DNA of 64,000 nt from CAYSEW01 sp964430245 (GCA_964430245.1 CAYSEW010000011.1:17829-81828); one strand, 5' to 3'. Counted from the first letter of the stretch, positions 34,229 to 43,906 are shown. The notes: generated by a model not told the origin, from the sequence alone. Numbers and translations: made by a program.

Positions 34229-35560
34229 ATGTTTAGTTTTTGGTTCAAAAAATGGTCTTTTAATTATAAATTGGGTTATGCTATTGTCAGAACTGGGCTA
34301 AGAACATTTTATAAAAAATATGAACTAGAGGGATTAGAAAACATACCAAAAGATGGTGGCGTTATATTTGCTGTTAATCATCAAAATGCATTTATGGATC
34401 CTGTTGTAATTGCCTCTCAATTACAACAAAATACCTACTATCTTACTAGAGCAGATATCTTTAAAAAAAAATTAGCAGCTAAGATCTTTAATAGTATCTA
34501 CATGCTCCCTATCTATAGGCAAAGGGATGGGGTGAATACCATTACTAAAAATGAAAAAACTTTTGATCGTTGTTTTGACATTTTAAAAAACAATGGATTC
34601 ATTATTATTTTTCCTGAAGGAAATCATAACAACCAAAAAAAGCTCCGGTCTCTTAAAAAAGGGGTTGCTAGAATTGGTTTAGGCTCTGCCAATAAATACA
34701 ATTATAAAAACAAGGTATACATCGTTCCTGTAGGGCTAAACTATAGTAATCATACCAAAATGGGAGCAACACTTTATATGAATTTTGGAGCTCCTATTTC
34801 ACTTGAAAAATATTATGCTTCACATGTCAATGAACCAAGCACAACAATAAACAATGTTGTTGATAAGGTAGAAAAAGAAATGGGAGAACTGATCCTTAAT
34901 ATTCATTCATCCAATTATGATCTTATTAATGAGCTAGTATTTATCCTAAAGAAAAAATTAAACTCATTATCAAAGCAGGATTATTCCCTAAGTAATGAAT
35001 TTAAACTACAACAAGAACTGGTTAAAAAGACTGAAGTTTTAGAAAAAGAAGACCCTGCTACATTTAATAAATTAATTGAAAATATAGCTTCCTTAAGCTC
35101 CTTTTTAAAAGAAAACAACATTAGCCCTATACATTTAGATGATTCTTTGAATAAAGAAACCTCTATCTTCATAAATATTATTTTTCTATTCCTTTCCTCG
35201 CCTATACACCTTGTTGGACTTTTAAGTAATTATTTGCCCTATAAAATTCCAGTATGGTTTGTAAATAAGAAAGTTAACGATGTCCATTTTCATAGCTCAA
35301 TTAAAATGACTTTAGGAGTTATTTTATTCTTTTTATTCTGGACAACTCAACTAATAATAATAACTAGTTATTTAGGGATTAACATCGGAATAATCTATTT
35401 AATATCACTACCTGTTTTAGCTTGGTTCAATTATAAATATTGGATCTTAATTCTTAAAACAAAAGGTAAATGGAATTATTTGAATTTGAAAAAGAAAAAT
35501 AAATTAGTAGAAGCTGAAAAATATTATGCTGAAATATTATCTATAATTGAAAAATTATAG
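34229..35560 (+). CDS. 1-acyl-glycerol-3-phosphate acyltransferase-like (PlsC) membrane protein
   Basis: This 443-residue protein has an N-terminal PlsC domain with block I FAVNHQNAFMDPVV (the HX4D motif appears as NHQNAFMD), block III IIFPEGNHNNQ and a PVGLNYSN-like block IV. A helical linker and two or more C-terminal membrane helices (about residues 310-400) follow. It likely acylates lysophosphatidate or a related lipid on the inner membrane; substrate unproven. It follows pheT by two bases and overlaps the convergent YwqK-like gene by six bases. Confidence 0.88.
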   Translation: MFSFWFKKWSFNYKLGYAIVRTGLRTFYKKYELEGLENIPKDGGVIFAVNHQNAFMDPVVIASQLQQNTYYLTRADIFKKKLAAKIFNSIYMLPIYRQRDGVNTITKNEKTFDRCFDILKNNGFIIIFPEGNHNNQKKLRSLKKGVARIGLGSANKYNYKNKVYIVPVGLNYSNHTKMGATLYMNFGAPISLEKYYASHVNEPSTTINNVVDKVEKEMGELILNIHSSNYDLINELVFILKKKLNSLSKQDYSLSNEFKLQQELVKKTEVLEKEDPATFNKLIENIASLSSFLKENNISPIHLDDSLNKETSIFINIIFLFLSSPIHLVGLLSNYLPYKIPVWFVNKKVNDVHFHSSIKMTLGVILFFLFWTTQLIIITSYLGINIGIIYLISLPVLAWFNYKYWILILKTKGKWNYLNLKKKNKLVEAEKYYAEILSIIEKL

Positions 35561-36463
35561 AACCCCATTACCTGCGTACTTACCTTCTTTGTAGACCTCT
35601 ATTCTTTCTAAAAGACCATTCTCGTCATAAATATAATGCTTTCCTTCCCAAAGTTTACCTCCTATAAACTCCCCATCCATCAATATATCCTTGTTTTCAT
35701 TATACGTTTTATGATATCCATCTTTTAATAACCTTTGCTCTGTTGACTCTTCTTCAACTCCAATATTAATCTCTCCAACAGCAATTATACCTTCTCCTTC
35801 TTCTTCATTAGTTTCCAATACAACTTCAGGGTTAACCCTTTCAATTATCCCAGAGCTTGTGCCATCTCCTGTTTGATCAAATTCAATGGTTTCTTTTATG
35901 TCTCCATTGGGCCAATACCTTGTTGCTGTTCCAGACTCTTTTCCATTATTTGTGTTAAAAGATAGTTCAAGCTGTCCATTACTATGATAATATTCTACGA
36001 CACCTTCAGTTTTACCTTTTTCATTGAATACTTTTTTTTGGGCAATAGTTCCATCCTCATAATAACGTTCAAATTCACCTGTATATACACGCCCCTTCCA
36101 ATTCCCTTGTTCTTCCACCTGACCATTCGGATGGAAAGTTTTAAATTCACCCAATGGCCTTCCATTAACATACTGTATCTCACTTTTTAAAGTGCCATCT
36201 GGGTAATATTTTTTCCATAACCCTTGCTTTCGGCTAGATTTAAAGACACCCTCTTCAATAATACCATCAGGTTTGTAATCAGGAAGGTTTCTCATTTTCC
36301 CATAAATAATCCAATACCCTTCTTTTTTACCTTCAACAGTCTGATTGATAGAATCTTTAGCCGTTGTCTGATGGGCCTTAATAGATAAAGTAGTTTTACC
36401 TGCGTTTATATCAGTAAATACAAACACCAATAATGCAATCATTATTGAAATAATTGATCTCAT
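35555..36463 (-). CDS. exported YwqK/MORN-like repeat protein
   Basis: This 302-residue protein has a signal peptide (IALLVFVFTDINAG) and then tandem MORN-variant repeats of the YwqK type, each a pattern of G-x-W-x-x-Y/F-x-x-[DN]G-x-x: KQGLWKKYYPDG, LGEFKTFHPNG, YTGEFERYYEDG, TEGVVEYYHSNG, ESGTATRYWPNG. Databases often name this family toxin-antitoxin antitoxin, but no toxin is adjacent and the protein is exported, so that role is unlikely. Probably a periplasmic or surface binding module. Single gene. Confidence 0.82.
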   Translation of the reverse strand: MRSIISIMIALLVFVFTDINAGKTTLSIKAHQTTAKDSINQTVEGKKEGYWIIYGKMRNLPDYKPDGIIEEGVFKSSRKQGLWKKYYPDGTLKSEIQYVNGRPLGEFKTFHPNGQVEEQGNWKGRVYTGEFERYYEDGTIAQKKVFNEKGKTEGVVEYYHSNGQLELSFNTNNGKESGTATRYWPNGDIKETIEFDQTGDGTSSGIIERVNPEVVLETNEEEGEGIIAVGEINIGVEEESTEQRLLKDGYHKTYNENKDILMDGEFIGGKLWEGKHYIYDENGLLERIEVYKEGKYAGNGVL

Positions 36464-36583
36464 CTTAGAACTTCTTTATATACAAGATAAAAAACCATTT
36501 ATTTTCTAAAATAATATTTCGACAAAAACCCCCAAAAAGTCGACAAGGGAATTTTTATTTTAATTTAAATATACAAATATGTA

Positions 36584-37531
36584 TTATGCCAATGTTAACT
36601 TTAACTCTTCTAACATAATTTTTGTAATGCCCTGTAAGTCAAAATTAGGTCTCCATCCCCAATCTTTTCTAGCAATTTGATCATTTATTTGAGAAGGCCA
36701 GCTTTTTGCAATTTCATTTCTAAAATCAGTATTATAAGAAATTTCAAATGTTGGGATTACTTTTTTTATTTCTTCTGCAATCTCATAGGGAGTTAAAGTA
36801 ATACCACTGACATTATAACTACTTCTAATTGTGATTTTTTGCTCATCAGCCTCCATCAACTCAATGGTTGCCCTTATTGCATCATCCATATACATCATTG
36901 GTAGCGCCAAATTCTTTTCTAAAAAACACACATAATTATTATGCTTAATAGCATGGTGAAAAATTTCAACTGCATAATCAGTTGTCCCACCACCAGGTGC
37001 CCCTTTATAGCTAATTAATCCTGGGTATCTGATACTTCTAACGTCAACACCAAAGTTTTTAAAATAATATTCACACCACCTTTCACCAGACAGCTTACTT
37101 ATTCCATAAACAGTTGTAGGGTCCATTATTGTTTGCTGAGGCGTATTCTTAGGCGGTGTGTTCGGTCCAAATACAGCAATAGAGCTAGGCCAGAAAATTT
37201 TATTAATTAATTTATTTTTTGCTAACTCAAGAAGGTTTAAAAGCCCTTCCATATTTATTTTCCATGCAAGCTCTGGTTTTTTTTCAGCTGTAGCTGAAAG
37301 TAAAGCAGCTAGTAAATAAACCTCCTTAATGTCATGCTTTTTAATTACTTTTTTTATTTGCTCAAAATCCAAGACATTTAACTCCTCAAACGGACCTCCA
37401 TACAACACCTCATCTAATGGAGTTCTAATGTCTGATGCCACCACCTGGTCACTGCCATGGGTTTTACGTAACTCAATTACAAGCTCTGTTCCAATTTGAC
37501 CAGATGACCCTATTACTAATATTTTAGACAT
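36584..37531 (-). CDS. L-threonine 3-dehydrogenase (short-chain/epimerase type)
   Basis: A 315-residue NAD-dependent SDR protein. The Rossmann motif is ILVIGSSGQIGTELV and the catalytic pair is YGISKLSGERWCEYY (YxxxK). The sequence KILVIGSSGQIGTEL with WPSSIAVFGPNTP and IRYPGLIS is typical of the extended SDR threonine dehydrogenase found in Bacteroidota, which oxidises threonine to 2-amino-3-ketobutyrate. The partner ligase gene kbl is not in the window. A UDP-sugar epimerase is the main alternative. A promoter element lies 16 bases upstream of the ATG. Confidence 0.85.
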   Translation of the reverse strand: MSKILVIGSSGQIGTELVIELRKTHGSDQVVASDIRTPLDEVLYGGPFEELNVLDFEQIKKVIKKHDIKEVYLLAALLSATAEKKPELAWKINMEGLLNLLELAKNKLINKIFWPSSIAVFGPNTPPKNTPQQTIMDPTTVYGISKLSGERWCEYYFKNFGVDVRSIRYPGLISYKGAPGGGTTDYAVEIFHHAIKHNNYVCFLEKNLALPMMYMDDAIRATIELMEADEQKITIRSSYNVSGITLTPYEIAEEIKKVIPTFEISYNTDFRNEIAKSWPSQINDQIARKDWGWRPNFDLQGITKIMLEELKLTLA

Positions 37532-37547
37532 TTTTTGACATTTTTAG

Positions 37548-37555
37548 CAAAAATA
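37548..37555 (-). promoter_or_regulatory. -7 element TATTTTTG of the threonine dehydrogenase gene
   Basis: Plus strand CAAAAATA, an exact TAnnTTTG match on the minus strand, 16 bases before the ATG at 37531. Confidence 0.5.
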
Positions 37556-37575
37556 GAAAAAGTTAGTGACTGAAT

Positions 37576-38718
37576 TTATCGATTATATGGAAATCTGTTT
37601 TTATGAATTATTTTAGTCTCAATATGTAACATTTCTCTAAGTTGATCTAAGTTTAATTTATTTGTTGCAGAAATAAAAACATGTTTATTGTTTATTTTAG
37701 ACAGCCAGCTTTTTTTTAGCTGCTCAATATTAAGGTCTAGTTTGTTCTTATTGATCTTATCAATTTTATTAAACACCATAATGGTTGGTTTTTCAGTCTG
37801 TAATAAGTCATTTAATGTTTCGTTCACAACATCATAATGGTCATTAAAAGATGTTTGAGAAACATCAACAACATGAATTAGCACATCTGCCTCTCTAACT
37901 TCATCTAATGTAGATTTAAATGATTCAATTAGCTGATGAGGTAGTTTTCTAATGAATCCAACCGTGTCAGTTAATAAAAAAGGGATGGAATTAATTACCA
38001 CTTTTCTAACAGTTGTATCTAAAGTAGCAAACAACTTGTTTTCTGCAAAAACATCCGATTTACTTAAAATATTCATTATAGTTGACTTTCCAACATTTGT
38101 ATATCCTACTAACGCTACTCTTACCATATTCCCTCTATTGCTCCTTTGGGCAATTTTCTGATTATCTATCTTTATTAATTTCTTCTTTAATAAATTAATC
38201 TTTTGTTTAATAATCCTTCTATCAGTTTCAATCTGAGTCTCTCCTGGACCCCTCATACCAATGCCTCCTTTTTGTCTCTCAAGGTGAGTCCACATTCTAG
38301 TTAGCCTTGGTAATAAATATTGGTATTGCGCTAATTCAACCTGGGTTTTAGCATGAGAAGTCCTTGCTCTACTAGCAAAAATATCTAAGATCAAATTACT
38401 TCTGTCCAAGATCTTGCATTCTAGAATTCTCTCTATATTACGGATCTGAGTAGCTTCAAGGTCATCATCAAAAATAGCCATGTCAATTTCATTCTCTTTA
38501 ACAAATTGCTTTATCTCGTTGATTTTACCTTTTCCAACAAAAGTTGCAGGATGCGGAGTGTCCATTTTCTGGATAAATACTTTTGTTGTATGAGCTCCAG
38601 ATGTCAATGCTAAAAACTGTAGCTCATCTAAATATTCATCTGCTTCTTCCTTAAGCTGGTTTTTTAATATGAGTCCTATTAATATTGCTTTTTCCTTTTT
38701 AGGAGCTGTCGAAATCAT
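37576..38718 (-). CDS. hflX: GTPase HflX
   Basis: A 380-residue ribosome-associated GTPase that can split stalled ribosomes. The N-terminal HflX domain shows ALTSGAHTTKVFIQKMDTPHPATFVGKGK, a helical linker follows (GPGETQIETDRR), and the G domain has VALVGYTNVGKS (G1), DTVGFIRKLPHQL (G3) and FNKIDKI (G4). It is the third gene of a run with the cytochrome-b-like and cytochrome c genes, starting six bases after the cytochrome c stop. Confidence 0.96.
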   Translation of the reverse strand: MISTAPKKEKAILIGLILKNQLKEEADEYLDELQFLALTSGAHTTKVFIQKMDTPHPATFVGKGKINEIKQFVKENEIDMAIFDDDLEATQIRNIERILECKILDRSNLILDIFASRARTSHAKTQVELAQYQYLLPRLTRMWTHLERQKGGIGMRGPGETQIETDRRIIKQKINLLKKKLIKIDNQKIAQRSNRGNMVRVALVGYTNVGKSTIMNILSKSDVFAENKLFATLDTTVRKVVINSIPFLLTDTVGFIRKLPHQLIESFKSTLDEVREADVLIHVVDVSQTSFNDHYDVVNETLNDLLQTEKPTIMVFNKIDKINKNKLDLNIEQLKKSWLSKINNKHVFISATNKLNLDQLREMLHIETKIIHKNRFPYNR

Positions 38719-38723
38719 ATTTA

Positions 38724-39020
38724 TTAATTAGATCGAAGTTTAAAAACATAATTTGCAACAGCATCAATTTGTGAGTCGGACAAAATCCCTTTATATGGTT
38801 TCATATTGTTTCTTCCTTTTGAAATCACATTAATCACTTGCTTTTTATCTAAATCAGATGAGGTTAAGTCACTGGCCCCAGAAACCTGAAGATCTCCTTT
38901 TAAACCATGACATGACACACAGTTGTTTTCAAAAATCAACTTGCCGCTATTTTTATTTGAAGTCTCATTTGCACAAGAAAACGCTATTAATAGAATACAA
39001 GAAAAACACACAAATCTCAT
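38724..39020 (-). CDS. cytochrome c lipoprotein
   Basis: This 98-residue protein has a lipoprotein signal (LIAFSC, Cys16) and one class I cytochrome c domain: NNCVSCHG is the haem-binding CxxCH (Cys34, Cys37, His38) and NMKPYKG carries a candidate axial Met. It is probably an outer- or inner-membrane-anchored periplasmic electron carrier. The ATG at 39020 gives a proper signal peptide; a start at 39110 would run into the upstream gene. It follows the cytochrome-b-like gene by 11 bases. Confidence 0.9.
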   Translation of the reverse strand: MRFVCFSCILLIAFSCANETSNKNSGKLIFENNCVSCHGLKGDLQVSGASDLTSSDLDKKQVINVISKGRNNMKPYKGILSDSQIDAVANYVFKLRSN

Positions 39021-39031
39021 AGTGCAAAAAA

Positions 39032-39454
39032 TTAGGCCCAGCTTGCAGTGGCATAAATAAAAGGCCATGGAATAGAAAGAAGAATAATCACTAACCCAGC
39101 AAGAAACCAAAGAAATATCTTTCTGAATTTTGAGCTACTCGTCTTGCTCTTTTTTGCTCTGCTATGCCCTATGGTAATAAAAGTAGCTGCTAGGACCATT
39201 CCCATTGGATGTACAATAGCATAAAAAATAGGTGTGTTTGCAATGTCATATTTTTTACCCATAAAATACAAGGCAACCCCTAACAATACCATTGAATGGG
39301 TAATAATAAGAGTAATTGTGGAGAGTAGTCTATCTTTTATTTTGTAGCTCTCGTTGTTTTTCCATTTTAAAATAGCGTTAATAATTACAACAATAAGAAT
39401 CAGTAATAATATCCAACGGAATCCAGAATGTGCATGTTTTAAACCTTCTAACAT
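39032..39454 (-). CDS. four-helix membrane protein, cytochrome-b-like
   Basis: A 140-residue inner-membrane protein with four helices (about residues 13-30, 44-63, 75-96 and 111-130). It resembles short Bacteroidota proteins annotated as cytochrome B. Histidines at or in the helices (His7, His9, His53, His82, His97) could ligate haem, but the pairing is not proven. The neighbouring cytochrome c lipoprotein suggests the two form a small electron-transfer unit. A promoter box lies 15 bases upstream. Confidence 0.8.
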   Translation of the reverse strand: MLEGLKHAHSGFRWILLLILIVVIINAILKWKNNESYKIKDRLLSTITLIITHSMVLLGVALYFMGKKYDIANTPIFYAIVHPMGMVLAATFITIGHSRAKKSKTSSSKFRKIFLWFLAGLVIILLSIPWPFIYATASWA

Positions 39455-39469
39455 ATTTTTAAATTATAA

Positions 39470-39477
39470 CAAATCTA
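39470..39477 (-). promoter_or_regulatory. -7 element TAGATTTG of the cytochrome/hflX operon
   Basis: Plus strand CAAATCTA, exact TAnnTTTG on the minus strand, 15 bases before the ATG at 39454. Confidence 0.5.
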
Positions 39478-39537
39478 TGAAGATGAATGAATAAAATTAT
39501 AAACGAATTGATTTTTTTTACATCTTCACAATCCAAA

Positions 39538-42500
39538 ATGAAACTACTTTTTCTAAAAATATTCATTGTGTTTGCCTCATTTTCATTAATAGGGCAAGAA
39601 CATAACCCAGGAAATGGCCCAAAAAACAAGAACCATAATTTCACGGTTTTTAAAAATGCAACTATTCATGTTTCCTATGATAAAATCATTGAAAATGGTG
39701 ATCTTCTCATTAAAAGTGGTAAAATAATTACTGTTGGAACTAATTTAACAATTCCTAAAAATAGTATTGTTCATGACCTAAAAGGGAAACACATTTATTG
39801 CTCATTCATAGAATTATTCTCATCAATTGGATTGCCTGAATTGAAGAGAGAAAAAAGGACTGATTACCCACAATATAAAAGTGCTAAAAAGGGTCCTTAC
39901 TATTGGAATGAAGCCATACATCCAGAATACAATGCAATTAACGATCTTTCTTTTGATCAAAAAAAAATCAAACCCTTTTTAGAGAAAGGATTTGGTCTTA
40001 CTTTATCACATTCTCAAAATGGAATTGCTAGAGGAACCGGGTTCCTATTAGCTCTAAATGAAAAGAAAAATAAAAATATTATTAGCAGTTATGCTGGATC
40101 CTTTTTCTCTTTTAAAAAGGGAGTTTCTAATCAAGTATATCCTAGTTCCTTAATGGGTTGCATTGCTTTACTAAGACAGATGTATTATGACATGGATTGG
40201 TATTCTTATCAAAGTATTGATCAATATGAAGATCTTTCAATGAAAGCAATGTTTAAAAACGCTGCACTTACTCAATTTTTCATAACTGATAATCATCTTG
40301 ATGTCTTAAGAGCCTCAAAAATCGCTAATGAATTTAACCTTAATTATATCATAAAGGGTGGTGGAGATGAGTATAAGAATATTTCAGCTATCAAATCATC
40401 TAATATTAGTCTTATTGTCCCCGTTGACTTCCCTAAGCCATATGATGTTGAAGATCCATATGATGCTACAAAACTTTCTACTTCTCAGCTTTTGCATTGG
40501 AAAAATGCGCCAAAAAATCTTGCAGAGCTAGAAAAAAACAACATAACATTCGCCATAACTGGATATGGACTTAAGAAAACAGACTTCTTTAAAAATATTA
40601 GACTTGCTGTTTCAAAAGGAATAAGTAAAGAAGCTGTCTATAAAGCTTTAACAGAAACGCCAGCTAAAATGTTAGGCCTAGATAAATCTATAGGCTCGTT
40701 AGAGGAAGGAAAATGGGCTAATTTCATCATTGCTTCTGATGAGATTTTTGAAAAAGATGGAGCACTGCTTGAAAATTGGGTGCAAGGTGAAAGAACAATT
40801 ATTAAACCTTCTGACAAAATAGACACTAGAGGTATTTACAATTTAAACACCAATCAAAATATTAGAACTCTTACAGTTAAGGGTGAAATTTCAAATCCTA
40901 AAGCTCAACTTGATTATAATATTATAGTTGACAGTACTAATAAGCAAGGAGATCTTGTAATAGATAGTGTTACTGGTAAGCCTTTTAAACTTACAGCCAA
41001 AAAGAAAGTACCTGTAGCATTAAAAATTGAAGGTCAAAAAATCAATCTCTCTTTTTTAATTAATGAAGGGGTTTATAGGTTATCAGGTAATATCAATTAC
41101 AATAGTGGTTCATGGGATGGAAACGGGAAAGATCCAAATGGAAATTGGATTAAATGGACGGCAATAAGAAAAGATGATGTTAAAAATGAAATTAAAAATA
41201 ATGCCAACGTCAAAGACACTTCTGGAATCCTATTCAAATATCCTATTTCATCTTATGGATGGGATTCAATTCCTGAATCTAAACCGTTTTTAATTAAAAA
41301 TATTACCATTTGGACTTCTGAAATTGAAGGGGTCTTGAAAAATACAGATGTTCTAATTAGAGATGGGAAAATAGCACACATAGGAAAAATATTAGATGTT
41401 GTAGATAAAGAAACAATAATAATTGATGGAACGGGAAAACATTTAACAGCTGGCTTAATTGACGAACACTCTCATATAGCAATATCTAGAGGTGTAAATG
41501 AAGGGTCTCATGCAATAAGTGCAGAGGTTAGGTTAAATGATGTAATTAACCCAAATGACATCAATATTTATCGCCAGCTAGCTGGAGGTGTAACAACCTC
41601 CCAATTACTACATGGGTCTGCCAACCCAATAGGAGGTCAAAGTGCCATTATTAAATTAAGATGGGGTGCAGATGCAGAAGGAATGAAATATGAAAATGCT
41701 TCTAAGTTCATAAAATTTGCTTTAGGTGAAAATGTAAAACAGTCTAATTGGGGAGATAGAAATGTAATCAGATTTCCTCAAACTAGAATGGGTGTCGAAC
41801 AAATATACTACGATGCATTTTTAAGGGCTCGAGAATATGAAAACAATTGGAATGCTTATTACAATTCAAAAAAGAAGAACAAATTTACTATAGAAAAACC
41901 TAGGAAAGATATTCAGCTAGAGACTCTTTTAGAAATATTAAATAAAGAAAGGTTTATCACTTGCCATTCATATGTGCAATCTGAGATCAATATGTTAATG
42001 AAAGTTGCTGACTCTATGGGTTTTAAAATCAATACGTTTACTCATATTCTTGAAGGTTATAAAGTTGCAGATAAAATGAAAACACATGGTGTGGGAGGCT
42101 CGAGTTTTTCTGACTGGTGGGCATACAAATATGAGGTAAAAGATGCTATTCCTCACAATGCTTCTCTTCTAAATGCTATGGGGATAATAACTGCTATAAA
42201 TTCTGATGATGCAGAAATGGGTAGAAGGCTAAACCAAGAGGCAGCAAAAGGTATAAAGTATGGAGGGATGACAGAAGAAGATGCGCTAAAAATGGTGACT
42301 ATTAACCCAGCTAAGCTTTTACATTTAGATGATCGAGTAGGAAGTATAAAAGTGGGGAAAGATGCAGACCTTGTTGTCTGGTCAGGCCCACCTTTATCCG
42401 TTTATTCGAAAGTTGAAAAAACATATATTGATGGAATTCTTTATTATAATGCAGCAGATAATTCAATTAAAGAGAAGGAACTACAAAAGCTTAGAAATGA

Positions 42501-42612
42501 TATTATTGCTGATATGATAAAAGCCAAAAAAGCTGGTAAAAAAGTACAATCAGTACAAGAAAATAAGCCAAAAATACATGTTTGTGGCACCTTAAATGAT
42601 GACGGAAATTAA
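39538..42612 (+). CDS. exported double amidohydrolase-family protein
   Basis: This 1024-residue protein has a signal peptide (FASFSLIGQ) and two amidohydrolase-superfamily modules. In the C-terminal module the metal motif is intact: LIDEHSH (His644, His646), later HSY, TFTHILEG, and NSDDAE with the catalytic Asp, then GSIKVGKDADLVVW. In the N-terminal module the place of HxH reads IYCSFIELFSSIG, with no histidines, though the closing GSLEEGKWANFII is kept, so this half is likely inactive. It probably hydrolyses an amide or cyclic peptide in the periplasm. The ATG at 39538 is preferred to 39487. One-base overlap with the next gene. Confidence 0.88.
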   Translation: MKLLFLKIFIVFASFSLIGQEHNPGNGPKNKNHNFTVFKNATIHVSYDKIIENGDLLIKSGKIITVGTNLTIPKNSIVHDLKGKHIYCSFIELFSSIGLPELKREKRTDYPQYKSAKKGPYYWNEAIHPEYNAINDLSFDQKKIKPFLEKGFGLTLSHSQNGIARGTGFLLALNEKKNKNIISSYAGSFFSFKKGVSNQVYPSSLMGCIALLRQMYYDMDWYSYQSIDQYEDLSMKAMFKNAALTQFFITDNHLDVLRASKIANEFNLNYIIKGGGDEYKNISAIKSSNISLIVPVDFPKPYDVEDPYDATKLSTSQLLHWKNAPKNLAELEKNNITFAITGYGLKKTDFFKNIRLAVSKGISKEAVYKALTETPAKMLGLDKSIGSLEEGKWANFIIASDEIFEKDGALLENWVQGERTIIKPSDKIDTRGIYNLNTNQNIRTLTVKGEISNPKAQLDYNIIVDSTNKQGDLVIDSVTGKPFKLTAKKKVPVALKIEGQKINLSFLINEGVYRLSGNINYNSGSWDGNGKDPNGNWIKWTAIRKDDVKNEIKNNANVKDTSGILFKYPISSYGWDSIPESKPFLIKNITIWTSEIEGVLKNTDVLIRDGKIAHIGKILDVVDKETIIIDGTGKHLTAGLIDEHSHIAISRGVNEGSHAISAEVRLNDVINPNDINIYRQLAGGVTTSQLLHGSANPIGGQSAIIKLRWGADAEGMKYENASKFIKFALGENVKQSNWGDRNVIRFPQTRMGVEQIYYDAFLRAREYENNWNAYYNSKKKNKFTIEKPRKDIQLETLLEILNKERFITCHSYVQSEINMLMKVADSMGFKINTFTHILEGYKVADKMKTHGVGGSSFSDWWAYKYEVKDAIPHNASLLNAMGIITAINSDDAEMGRRLNQEAAKGIKYGGMTEEDALKMVTINPAKLLHLDDRVGSIKVGKDADLVVWSGPPLSVYSKVEKTYIDGILYYNAADNSIKEKELQKLRNDIIADMIKAKKAGKKVQSVQENKPKIHVCGTLNDDGN

Positions 42613-43901
42613 TGATTAGATCTATAACATATTTATTGCTTTTTATAAGTGTAATTTCACATGGTCAAGAAACTCCTGGTGAGCAACAAGAAAAAAGTAT
42701 TCTTTTACTAAATGGAACAGCTCATCTAGGAAATGGAAAAATGATCAAACGATCTGCCATTGGGCTGGAGAATGGAAAAATAACAATGGTGGAAAATGCG
42801 CTTACCAAAACAATTGACACTACTGTTTTTGATACTGTTATACATATAAAAAATAAACATGTATATCCAGGATTTATAGCTTGTAATTCAACATTGGGCC
42901 TTATAGACATAGGAGCTGTGAGAGCAACCAGAGACTATAGAGAAGTAGGAGCCTACAATCCTAATGTTAGAACAATTATTGCTTATAACACCGACTCTAA
43001 GATCACTCCTACTATTAGAACAAATGGAATATTAATTGGCCAAATATGTCCTAGAGGAGGCATAATAAGTGGTAGTTCATCAGTTGTTCAATTTGACGCT
43101 TGGAATTGGGAAGATGCCATTATTAAAAAAGATGAAGGCATTCATTTGAATTGGCCTCATTACAGTCCTGTTAAAAAGAACAAAAAAGGAAGCTCTAATA
43201 ATAGCTACACTTCTGCAACTAAGAGTATTGAGGAGTATTTTAATCAATGTGTCGCTTATTCAAAAGGAACTAATGATGGTGAAACAGATCTTCGTTTAGA
43301 GGCAATGAAAGGAATCTTCAATGGGGATAAACAGCTATATGTTCACGCTAACTACATCAAAGAGATTTCAGACATAATCAACTTTAAAAAGAAATACAAA
43401 ATTGCTCATTTATGTATTGTTGGTGGATATGACTCTTGGATGGTTGCTAAAAGACTTAAAGAAAATAACATAAGTATCATGCTTACTAGAGTGCATGGAT
43501 TACCTAAAAGAGATCATAATGATATCCATCTTCCATTTAAACTTCCTGGAATGCTTGCTAAAGAAGGGGTTCTTTTCTGCATACAAAATGCTGGTGACAT
43601 GGAGCAAATGATAACTAGAAATTTACCCTTTATGGTAGGAACGGCTATCGCTTATGGTTTAGAATATGAAAAAGGTGTAGCATCAGTGACTTTAAATGCC
43701 GCTAAAATATTGGGTATTGATGACCGTTTAGGAAGTATCGAAAAGGGGAAAGACGCCACTTTATTTATTTCATCAGGCGATGCCTTTGATATGATTTCAA
43801 ATAATTTAGAGATTGCTTTTATTAATGGTAGAAGAATATCATTGTCAAATGATCAAATCAAAAACTATTTAAAGTATAAAAAGAAATACGGAATTAACTA
43901 A
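42612..43901 (+). CDS. exported amidohydrolase-family protein lacking HxH
   Basis: This 429-residue protein has a signal peptide (LLFISVISHGQ) and an imidazolonepropionase/amidohydrolase-like architecture: composite beta-sandwich (GTAHLGNGKMI), barrel, and closing ILGIDDRLGSIEKGKDATLFI. The first metal motif is replaced by YPGFIACNSTLGL, so no HxH is present. It starts in a TAATG overlap with the stop of the large amidohydrolase gene and resembles that protein's N-terminal module in layout. It may be a non-catalytic partner subunit; that is inference. Confidence 0.82.
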   Translation: MIRSITYLLLFISVISHGQETPGEQQEKSILLLNGTAHLGNGKMIKRSAIGLENGKITMVENALTKTIDTTVFDTVIHIKNKHVYPGFIACNSTLGLIDIGAVRATRDYREVGAYNPNVRTIIAYNTDSKITPTIRTNGILIGQICPRGGIISGSSSVVQFDAWNWEDAIIKKDEGIHLNWPHYSPVKKNKKGSSNNSYTSATKSIEEYFNQCVAYSKGTNDGETDLRLEAMKGIFNGDKQLYVHANYIKEISDIINFKKKYKIAHLCIVGGYDSWMVAKRLKENNISIMLTRVHGLPKRDHNDIHLPFKLPGMLAKEGVLFCIQNAGDMEQMITRNLPFMVGTAIAYGLEYEKGVASVTLNAAKILGIDDRLGSIEKGKDATLFISSGDAFDMISNNLEIAFINGRRISLSNDQIKNYLKYKKKYGIN

Positions 43902-43906
43902 GGCTT

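Noticed and set aside
35555..36463. Toxin-antitoxin system based on YwqK name
   Set aside because: The protein is exported and no toxin gene is adjacent.
39021..39110. Extended N-terminus for cytochrome c
   Set aside because: It lies within the cytochrome-b-like gene; the ATG at 39020 gives a proper lipoprotein signal.
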